DNA of 64,000 nucleotides from the NCBI RefSeq assembly GCF_024362695.1, contig NC_065407.1, positions 6,758,001-6,822,000 of the forward strand, in the 5' to 3' direction. Position numbers and translations under genes: made by a program. Within the stretch, counting starts at the first letter, position 1, and each line of letters opens with the position of its first letter. This document shows, one piece after another, positions 1 to 10,000 of this stretch. The stretch comes from Pectinophora gossypiella. Its lineage: Eukaryota; Arthropoda; Insecta; Lepidoptera; Gelechiidae. Under the pieces are notes generated by a model. It was given only the letters and a program-made list of their open reading frames with translations, did not search any database and was not told the origin of the DNA.

Positions 1-35
1 CGAGTCAGATTTTTCGATTTAATTTTCACTTCGTA

Positions 36-150
36 GAAGTGAACTGGCTGGAGGCAAGAGAGAAACAACTGCCCTATTTTTTCCCTAAAAAGTAGCATGG
101 AGAATGTTATACCAACAAGAGCGTGGCTCTTAAATTAGTGATGTGATGAG
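36..150 (+). repeat. Dispersed repeat (shared with 59700-59800)
   Basis: 'ggcaagagagaaacaactgc' and a following 'aaaaagtagcatgg' block recur at 59728-59775 with a deletion. A frame reading R-x-x-A-R-x-x-x-x-C-P-I-F-S-L-K-S-S-M-E suggests a LINE tail. Confidence 0.5.
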
Positions 151-764
151 AAGTAAACTAGGATAACAGCATGTCTAACTTATTGGATATTATAATTACT
201 AGCCGTGAGGCAGTAACTAGTTACTACAGTTCATGTCTATTCTAAAGGGTAATTTAGGAAAAACTCTATATTGACTCTGGTTTGGGTATAAGAACAGCAC
301 AGCGCTCTGGTTATCCTAGGAATCCGATCTCTCAGAAAGATCTAAGAGGGGACCGTGCCCAGTAGTGGGCTGTATATAGACTGTTTATCTAATTTGCCAT
401 CTTCTTTATTCATAGTTTTACAACCGGATTTCAAGGCTGAGGTATTTCGTATAAAGCAATAAAGAAGAACGTTGACCCTAAGCCCTGCATATTAATTGCA
501 CGGCTCAAGGCTAGCCGGTATCGTTTCGAAATCGAAAGTAAAACTTACGTATTTAAATCAAATCCATAATAGTATTATTAGTCTATAAAAGTATGCGTAG
601 TTTGGTGGTCGATAGGAAATGGTTGACAAGGTTAAATACTATATGGTGCGGACAAGTGAACGGAACCATAACCAGAAATTATATCTAACTCCTACACGAT
701 TTAGACGATGGAACTTTAACCAAAACGGCTAGGTACCGTTTTGTAGAATATACAAAGATACATA
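150..764. other. No gene seen
   Basis: Mixed, moderately AT-rich sequence with short repeat scraps ('gaccgtgcccagtagtgggc' near 352). No coding signal recognised. Confidence 0.5.
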
Positions 765-935
765 AACTCACGCCTATTTCCCATCGGGGTAAGCAGATAC
801 TATGGAATTCCATTTGCTTCGATCCTGACGCACTTCTCTTGCTTCATCCATATTCATTAATCGTTTCATACACGCACGCCGGATCAGAGTAGATTGTACT
901 GAACCTTTTCTAAGGACATATCCACTTTGGTTCCA
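765..935 (-). repeat. LINE 3'-end-derived repeat (copy of 25465-25620 family)
   Basis: Reads 'actcacgcctatttcccatc' on the plus strand, then about 150 bp matching 29685-29885 and the reverse of 25465-25620. Confidence 0.6.
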
Positions 936-1011
936 ATTCTAAGGTTTGTAGTAAGTAGTAACTAATAAGAGATAAGATTGTAGTAACTGTTCTCTCAGTT
1001 CTCTGTTCTCT

Positions 1012-1290
1012 GAGGAGCTCGGTGGCGCAGCCGTTAACGCGCTCGGTCTGCGATTGTTGAAGTAAGCCAACTTTCGGTCATAGGATGGGTGACCACAAAA
1101 AAAAATCATCTCGCCCTCCTCCGTGTTTCGGAAGGCACGTTAAGCCGTTGGTCCCGGCTGCATTAGCAGTCGTTAATAACCATCAATCCGCAATGGGCCC
1201 GCGTGGTGGTTTAAGGCCCGATCTCCCTATCCATCCATAGAGAAGGCCCGTGCCCCAGCAGTGAGGACGTTAATGGGCTGATGACGATGA
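1012..1290 (+). repeat. SINE-C copy (tRNA-like head, GATGATGA tail)
   Basis: Begins GAGGAGCTCGGTGGCGCAGC, with an A-box-like segment, and ends in a short ATGACGATGA tail. Internal 'ttaagccgttggtcccgg' is shared with SINE-A, so the families are related by a common body. Other copies are at 28585-28870 and 36496-36785. Confidence 0.75.
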
Positions 1291-1422
1291 ACTGTTCTCT
1301 AATGATCTTCCATTGTTCTTCTTCTCTCGTGTATGTTGTGAGGTCAATGACCGATATCATCAACTCTGATGTCAGGGTTACTATTGAGCCATTCATGGCC
1401 TATGTAACATACTTAAGTAAAT

Positions 1423-1492
1423 AATAGTAATAGTAATCATAGTAGTAATAGTGTAGTAATAGTAATAATACTAGTAGTAGTAGTGTTAATAA
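1423..1492. repeat. TAG/TAA trinucleotide microsatellite
   Basis: Imperfect run of AGTAAT, TAG and TAA triplets directly before a diverged SINE-A copy. Confidence 0.8.
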
Positions 1493-1665
1493 CAGCCGGG
1501 ACGGACTGCTTAACTTACCCTCTGAAGAATGGATAACCTTACTTCCGGAGAATCGGGTAATTAGCTTGCTCCTAATCAAATTAGGAACGAAGTTGTTAGG
1601 ATTCGAATACTGGACCCCCGAATCGCGAAACCAACGCTAAACCACTGGATCACAAATGCCGTTCC
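1493..1665 (-). repeat. Diverged SINE-A copy
   Basis: Reverse orientation; recognisable by 'gccgggacggactgcttaac', the AATCGGGTAATTAGC block and a tRNA-like head ending 'aaccactggatcac'. More diverged than the others. Confidence 0.6.
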
Positions 1666-1934
1666 TCATTCAAAGTTAATATTTATTGGCTTTGTTTTGA
1701 CTGTTATGGCTGCCTGCGTAACTTCATTGGCAGTTATTACGCAAGGGCTGATAAATGACAACATCGGATCACAGTGGGATGTATCGCACCTTATATGCAA
1801 ACGTACAATAAGTCAGGCTGAAACAAAATACGCCAAATTTTAAGACACTACCACTACCATTTTCCTCATTTTCAAATCTTTGATAATGTAGACGGCTTAC
1901 ATTCAATAATGTATCTCCCTAGCAATATCTCGTT

Positions 1935-2077
1935 TTGCACAGGGTTCGCTTACCTAACCTGAAGATTTGACAGGCCCGGTTTTTTACAGAAACGACTGCC
2001 TGTCTGACCTTCCAACCCGCGAAGGGAAAACCAGCCTAAAACAGGTTAAGTCACACACCTCCGAAAATACATTCAAT
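1935..2077 (-). repeat. SINE-D fragment
   Basis: 'ctgaagatttgacaggcccg' through 'cacacctccgaaaa'; the tRNA-like end is missing. Confidence 0.7.
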
Positions 2078-2480
2078 AATGCAAATATTTAAAATGGCAA
2101 ATGTTAATAGATGAACTCTATACGATTTCCTGTACTTACAAGTAATAAAAACTTGATTTGGAAGATTCTGCGGAACAAATTTACACAAAGGCATTTAGGT
2201 CGCATTCACACAGTTGACCAAAGGATTATCTCCTGTCCAATGAACTTTGCTAATGGACTATCAATATCGCCGATAGACTGGCAACATGTCTCCATAGGAT
2301 TCATCATAAATCTATCTTAGGACCTCAACACTAAGTGCAGATTGATTTGAATTTTCAGGGACAAAAGAATCGGTGTATGCCAGGTGTCTTTGCTACAAGC
2401 TATCAGTGGCGCTGCCTATCCCGATAGGTGTGAGCTGTTTTTGTAATTCTAAGGACCTTATGTCACTAGGACACTATGGT

Positions 2481-2804
2481 CTTCTTCTATCGTGTGGGTT
2501 GTGAGATAGTTTCCCAACCCCATCAACCTTAGTGTCAGGGTTACTATTGAGCCGCCAATGGCCCCTGACATGACTCAAATAACGACTACTAACTTACATC
2601 AGTAAGTAGTAACCGGGACCAACGGCTTAACGTGCCTTCTAAAGCACGGATCAGCTTACTTTCGGACAATCAGGTGATCAGCCTGTAATGTCCTAACTAA
2701 ACTAGGGATCACAAAGTGATTTTTGTGATATGTCCCCACCGCAATGGGAACCCGGGACCTCCGGATCGTAAGCCCAACACTCAACGACTGGACCACCGAG
2801 GCCG
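2481..2804 (-). repeat. SINE-A copy
   Basis: Reverse orientation: tail CTTCTTCTATCGTGTGGG at the left, tRNA-like head ('caacgactggaccaccgagg') at the right. Followed by repeat H (2830-2912). Confidence 0.85.
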
Positions 2805-2829
2805 CCACTATGATGGAGCATTATGGTGA

Positions 2830-2912
2830 AACCACCACAATCACCCCACTAACAAAAATGCAGTTGACACTTGGTGAGATAGCCCTAACTCAGCATGGAA
2901 CATTCTACATTT
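2830..2912 (-). repeat. Repeat H copy
   Basis: 'aacaaaaatgcagttgacac' to 'cagcatggaacattctac' also occurs at about 5706-5772 with about 80% identity. Each lies on the head side of a SINE-A copy. Origin not recognised. Confidence 0.55.
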
Positions 2913-3479
2913 TTCTTTACTATTCCTGACCTACCGCCACAATTATTTATTCGTAGGCCACAATCAAGAATATAATAACTTTGGTTACGTCTCAAGTAAT
3001 TTTAAGACCTATACAAATAACTCTATATAACGCCAATTAATACTGTAAGGTTGGTACTAAAATGTATTTTTATTACCTTTAAAAGCTTTATTGATGATTT
3101 TAATATAAATTCTTCAACATTAATTACTCTAATATTCGCTTTTAATAATCGGAGTAAATAACCTGAGATATTTAAGTACATCAAAATTGTTTCAGATACT
3201 TATTTGTTGTAATATGAGACAATTCAAATAGCAATATTTATTACTTGTTTCGTTGGCTCAATAAAGTATATAGGAATATAGAGGTTCAATTTAAAAAAAG
3301 GCATTTAAAAGTCGTTAAAGTATGTTTTTACTGTGCTCATAAGTAGTTAATTAAAACACAGCACGATTATATTAAACTTACGAAATCATAGCTAATAATT
3401 TTGTCCATAACTAGTATAAAAACTTTTTGCTATTAAACTTAACAAAGACAAAGGCTAGTTCAGCACACAGCCTTATGAA
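2913..3479. other. AT-rich upstream region of the NRF-6-like gene
   Basis: Few repeats, strongly AT-rich, ends sharply at the GC-rich first exon region. Likely upstream regulatory space; no specific site can be named. Confidence 0.4.
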
Positions 3480-3574
3480 CGATACCTACGTAACGGACCG
3501 GGTCGGGGCAGCCTAGCCTACGGACAAACTAAGGCTTCAGTCTGTTTGTATAAGCGTCTCGCGCGCACGTCGCC
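3480..3574 (+). promoter_or_regulatory. 5' UTR and probable core promoter of the NRF-6-like gene
   Basis: GC-rich stretch immediately before the start codon. A TCAGT (3537-3541), the arthropod initiator core, lies 34 bp before the ATG. There is no TATA box at the expected distance. An in-frame stop at 3551 limits the coding start to 3575. Inferred from motif and position; an upstream noncoding exon cannot be excluded. Confidence 0.4.
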
Positions 3575-4067
3575 ATGATCTCGATCGGCGCGCTCCTCAC
3601 GGTCGCGTGCGCCTGCGCAGCCGCCGCGGACATCAAGTCCGAACTACTCAACAACACGCACATCGACAAACGAGTCATCAAACGGCTCACTTCCTTCCTC
3701 GAGTCCAACAAGACCTTAGACAGGCGAGACATAGCCCTTTTAAATCGAACCGCTCATTACTTAGATCTTGATGAGAAATTGGTGACAAAGTTGATAGATT
3801 ATGTGAAGGAGAATGGGACGGTTGACACTAGTGTTTTGTCTCAAGTCACCCCTTCGAGTTATACGTACGAGGATAGTGCGGGGAAGCGGGAAAATTCTGT
3901 AGTCGGGGCAGTGGAGGAGTCCCCAGACTACGCATCATCAGTGGTGCTTGCAAGTGATCTCCTGTCTCTGACCAATGCCGTGGCTAGAGTAGACCACGAG
4001 GCGTGCCGGGAGCAAGGATACAGATTCCTGGATGGATTGCTGATGAATAAACGATGGGCGTTGAAGA
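3575..4067 (+). CDS. nrf-6: NRF-6-like exon 1: signal peptide and start of NRF domain
   Basis: Codes residues 1-164 plus one base (phase 1). The first 18 residues are hydrophobic and Ala/Cys rich, as in a signal peptide. They are followed by a polar stretch with several N-glycosylation sequons (NNT, NKT, NRT, NGT), which fits an extracellular or lumenal N-terminus. The last third begins the NRF domain (Cys144, then a Trp near the end). The donor is GTAAGT at 4068. GC content is clearly higher than in the surrounding DNA. Confidence 0.95.
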
Positions 4068-7000
4068 GTAAGTAATTTTATCATTACGTTTTAAAGTCTT
4101 GTGTTGTGTTGTGTTCCGATAGTGTGGTTTTCAGCTAATGTAGCGCAATATGAAGAGCAATATAATATTTTATTTATGAACGTAGAGATAGATTATGATT
4201 TAGATTCTTCTAAGACAAAGGAAGAATCGTAATCATTGTAAGTATTACAATAACAAGTAGGTCACAAACATGAAAAATAGCTTTGTCAACATTTTGTTTC
4301 CTCGTTGAACGACAATCGTTTTGATTATGCTGCTAATTTTGCTTAATAAAATATGTACCACGTTGGTTTAGAATTGCAGTTGCGTTGACATTTGAAAATA
4401 ATAATTTTATCAAATAAAGGTACGGTGATTAGAACTACAAATAAAAAATATAATCCAATCATAAATATAATTTTTCAAAATCAGCTTTAAATTTCCAAAA
4501 CTACTAAACAAATCGACAGTCACAGAAATGAATAAAAATACATATTAAAAACAAAACAAGCAAACCTCACAACGTAAATAATTTACAAAGACGCAAAGAC
4601 GATTTACACGAGAAGGACTAGAATGACCATAAAGATCATTGACAGTTGCAACCTGACCATGGAGGTTACGGTTCCAGACATCATAGCACGTTTCTTAAGG
4701 GTATTCTCAGTGTCAGTCATGGTCGCGTTGATAAGGTCCACGTAGTTGAAGAGAGTGGTGAACACGCTGGTAGCTCCTTCAGCTGGCGTGGACCGAGATG
4801 TTGCACATTCCAACGGCCCCATGGATGTCACTCCTATCTATATTGAAGAATATTTCATTATAAAGGTTACAGGACATTATCCTTGTATGGACGAAGAGAA
4901 AAAGGTTACTGGTAGCAGAAACTAAACAAATAAGGATACAATTATACTGATTTCAATGATATTGAGGAGGAAGTGGAATTCTCTGCCGTCTTCTGTATTT
5001 CTGAATGCTGAAGCCGGGGAGTACTTGACATGAGAAACGACATCTAAAGATATCTGGTGAGATTTGGGGGGGTGGGGGGGAGTCAATGTTCTTCTTCTAT
5101 CGTGTGGGTTGTGAGGTGGATTACCAAACCCATCAACCCTGGTGTCAGGGTTACTATTGAGCCGCCAAAGACCCCTGACATGGCTCATATAACGATTACT
5201 AAGTTAGCTACATCAGTAAGTGGTAACCGGGACCAACGGCTTAACGTGCCTACCGACGCACGGATCATCTTACTTTCGGACAATCAGGTGATCAGCCTTT
5301 AATGTCCTAACCAAACTAGGGATCACAAAGTGATTTTTGTGATATGTCCTCATCGGGATTAGAACCCGGAACCTCCGGATCGTGTGCCCAACGCTCAAAC
5401 CACTGGACCACGGGGGCCGTCTCTATGTTAAAAGATGATGATTATACCTGTATACCACGATACACAACCGGGCCTCCCGAATCCCCGGAGCAGACGCCTC
5501 GTTCAGTTTTGCTGGCACTGGACATCCCGCATACACAGTGGAACCATGCTCCACGCTCACAGAAGGTTAATTGCAGCTTTACCGCAAATAATTCCTCACC
5601 AGAAGACCTGAGTACTGTCTCCGTACGACCGAAGCCCATTACCTGGATGCAAAAAGTTATAATGCGACTATGCTGGCGACGTGCTGACCATATGATTAGC
5701 TCGTCGTGTCACCAACAAAAATGCAGGTGACACCTGGTGGAGTGCCCTAAGTCAGCATGGAACATTCTATGTTTTGCATTTGACGAACATAATTATGCTC
5801 GTTATCTGCATTTTATGACTCGATATCAAACGTGGCTGGAAGTTGTCTTCTGATCGCTTGTGCTTTGCCCGCTCTTGTATTAAGAATTATATTTGAGTCG
5901 TTTTTTCTCCTTAGCCATAATCAGAATTTCATAATTAAGAAACTTAGAAAATACCTACGTACCATTACTTCTTGTTTATCAAGTTGCGATGGGTTGAACT
6001 TCCGTAGGGACGAGATGGGTTCTATGGGGGTGCGCAGGATCATTGGGTCACGAGACCTGAGTAGACCCAGGTCGTGATGAAGCAGAGTTACGTCCATACC
6101 ACGACCCTCGTCTTCTTGCACCACTTTGTAGCTAAAAAACAACTTTTAAATTTTACGCTGTGTATCGTTGATATGGCGTCCTCTCATCATCTCCTTAGCG
6201 TTATCCATTTTCTCACGAGGTTCGCTTATCTAAACATAAGATTTGAAAGGTCCAGTTTTTTACAGAAGCGACTGCCTGTCTGACCTTCCTGTCCGCGAAA
6301 AGAAAACCAGTCTAATACAGGTTAGGTCACATACCTCGGAAACGCATTTCCCAAGAATGTGGGTTTCCTGACGATGTTTTCCTTCACCGCTGAGAACGTG
6401 ATAATCATTTATAATCCAAACATTCATTAAAAAACAAATTCTAAAATCATTGGTTTAGGCCCGTGCTGGGATTCGAAACTACGACCTCATGAGAGTCAAG
6501 GAGCTTTGGCGGCTCAATAAATGACCGTTACATGAATCAGGGTTGATGAAATTGATTATTGATCTCAAGACCCATACGCGAGAAGAAAATGACTTGTGAT
6601 TCCGTCCACTTCTTTAGGCTCAAACCCGTGAGTTATAAGTTTAAGTACTAAAAATAACGGCATCCGTGGTCCAGTGATTGAGCGTTGGGCTCACGATCCG
6701 GAGGCCAGGAGTTCGGAGTTCGAATCCTGGTGGGGACATATCACAAAAAATCACTTTATGATCCCTAGTTTGGTTAGGACATTACAGATTGATCACCTGA
6801 TTGTCCGAAAAGTAAGATTATCCGTGCTTTGGAAGGCATGTTAAGCTGTTGGTCCCAGTTACTACTTACTGATGTAAGTATGTAGTCGTTACATGATTCA
6901 TGTCAGGGGTCTTTGGCGGCTCAATAATAACCCTGATACCAGGGTTGATAAGGCTGGTATTCCGGCCATCTCACAATCCACACGATAAGTACTTAAACTG

Positions 7001-10000
7001 AAGTTCATTTTTTTACTTCTCCCGTGCACAATGCGGACATAAGTGTGCATGTTTTATACTGTGTCAGCTTGTGACACGCGACTGTTTAGGAAACCGGTCA
7101 ATTCTAGCAGCTGCGAATTTATATGTGGATTTTACCGTAACCGGTTGAGCAGCATTCAACTGAGTGGGACTACCTGATCTATATTATTGGGGTTTTAGAT
7201 TATTCGCAACATATCGTAGCCCCAATTTCATACCCGTCTTAGGACTAAGTCAACATAACCTAGTATCTTGTATCTCCGAAGGCGTAGGCAGAGAAGGGGT
7301 AGGTACATTCCCTCCTCGCCAGATATGATTAAGTCCTTTGCAATAGGGGGCGATCCTATTGCCATTAACCGGGCTCAAATCCTAGACCTACGTGATAATA
7401 ATTATCTATGATCCAAATAAGAATTCAATCTCTAAGCGAATTTAATGGTTTACTGCCCACGCATTTGGGAACCCGAACTGTGATGCAAGTCAAGCGTTCT
7501 TCACATATGGCGGGTTATCACGGATCTTGGACGATTGATGAAGCAAATGTAATTCCATAGTCTCTGCTTACCCCGATGGGGAATAGACTTGAGTTTATGT
7601 ATATATGTTGGACTCAATACCAAGTATGTATGCATGTTGTCTTCTAGTAATTTGGGGCTCTAACTACCCTTATAGAGATGATGGGCGTGAGTTGTGTTTG
7701 TTATATAACACAGTGAGCAGAAGACATACTTCATCTGTCGTATCGATGAAGAAATTGGCTCACATTCATGTTGCTAGGCCATAACAGGTTAAACGTCCTG
7801 CCTAACGGCTAAGTGTCTTTTGGTTGCCTCATTTATATAAAAATATAAATCATAAAACTGGCTTTCTTATCGTTAATGATGGAAAAATATTGCTGATCGA
7901 AGGCTCTACTGATTTGAGTCAGTAATTGTGATGGACCAGTGAACTGGTCATACAGGGACGTAAATTACAATATGTATTATTGGTCGTCGCTTTATAGCGA
8001 AAAATTACATTCTTCAGCAAAACCTGGATTAATTTTAATTAATTTCAATTCCAATAAAAAATTTAAAGTCACAAATTTTACCTACTTACCTAAAATCCGA
8101 CTACGGAAAAATCACGCTCTAAAAAGTATGAAACAAGAAAATAGGTATATTTCTCTCTATATCTCTATGTAGGTATCTAGATATATCTTTCAAATACTGA
8201 TGTTTAGTAGATAGCCATGGTTGAATGCTGTACTAAGCAAACTCTTAGAAAAAATTGGCATACGACCATGGTAATTTTCTTAACATCACTATTCGGAAGA
8301 ATTTCAGAGAAATATACTTACCTATTTTCTTGTTTCATACTTTTTATAGCGTGATTTTTCCGTAGTCGAGTTTCAGTTTTTAAACTCTTATTTTTATTAC
8401 TATAAGGCGACGATATTCAGATATACTACATATTATTATTATAGACTGATAATACTAGTACATAGGTATCTAAAAACTTAAACTTACTTGGGGTGTCTAT
8501 ACAAGTACAGGACAGGCGAGTGGTCCCCGTCAGTGGACGTGGGATGTCGTGTATTATACTTGATGTAGGCGACTCTAGAAGTGACACAATGCGCCGCGGT
8601 CAGTGCCCAGTGGGACGCGATGACGGCGCCAGAGCATCTAGTCGTCCAATAGCGGTCTAACAGCGCCGCCGCCGCGGGATACGCGCTTAGGTCAGCTGCT
8701 TCTCCCCCGAAAACTCTCCTGGTATCTCCATCTGAAGACTCCCTCTCCATGGAACGGAAGAACCCATAACGGCTGCCCTGATTCTTGCAGTCCGCTAGTA
8801 CGAAGATCGTTAACACGATCAGCGTTTTCATGACATAGCTCCGTTTTTTTCGAAGAGTTTAACTTGGCTTTTTAGTGTATTGATTTGAAGGATTTGACAA
8901 TTTATTGCAGATTTGACGAATATTTCTTTCAAGGTTTTTGATGGATGTCAGTTGGGGCAAAGAGTTTTGGATTAGGCTCTTTTCCAGCCATATTTTTCTA
9001 GGCGTTACGAGCTATTATAATATTTTCTTTTTCAAGAAAGACTTGCCGCGATACATTCTCAATGATTCTGCCTTGTAGGAATTACTGATATGAGTTTTGT
9101 GTGTCTGTTTATCAACTTTTTCCGTAAACATTGTTTTATCCTTAACACTTAGCATTACGCCTGTATTCCGGAAGGGGTAGGCAGAGGTATATACTGCCAT
9201 TCCTCGCCAGCCAAGCCTGTTTAAGTCCCACGTGACATTGTTTTGTGTAGGTACATATTTATTGTAGAAATTAGACAATGACCCCGATTCCTGCAGACAC
9301 CTCCTAATTGTATTTTAAGTTATATCCGTCATTTTCTTATCCACCGAAAAAAAAGGGACGAGAGATTGACAACTGTAAATTTTAAAATGGATGAATAACC
9401 CGGGCGAATTAAATAGGCATCTAGCTGATATGCAACCCGTTTCACGTGTACTGTCAACTTAATTCTATCGGGTTATTGGCCAATGTAAAATTTATAGACG
9501 GTTGTTTTAGATTTGTGCTTAAAATTGACGTGTGTTCCATAAATTTTATGCTTGTCGATTACCCGTCCCTTTCCTTTTCGGTGGATAAGAGAATGACAGG
9601 TATAACTTAAAATAAAATTAAATGGTGAAACACCAACGTCACCTATTTAGTAAATAAAGCTAACATTAAATAAAATATTCAGTACCTCCAATAGTTTATT
9701 ACTGGCCCAAGATTAATTAACAGCTCGTACAAAGGTACACTATAATCCGTATTGTTTTTCCGTCATTCATCAATATTCACGGGAAATTGTAAAACTAATT
9801 AATACCCGTAATCCTATTACGTCAAGACTAAATCAATTAACCCGTTTTATACCAATATGAAAATATTACTGTTATTTCAAAATACTTTTTATCGCTACTG
9901 CAATTATCCAGTTAAAACAATACAGATGTATATACATATTAGGTATATGAGGAGGGGAATGTATAGGTCACCTGGAAGAGATTGCTACTTAGCAATAAGG

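Noticed and set aside
4646..4846. 66-codon plus-strand ORF
   Set aside because: Shadow of protease exon 4.
5344..5730. 128-codon plus-strand ORF
   Set aside because: It is the antisense shadow of protease exon 3 and a SINE head.
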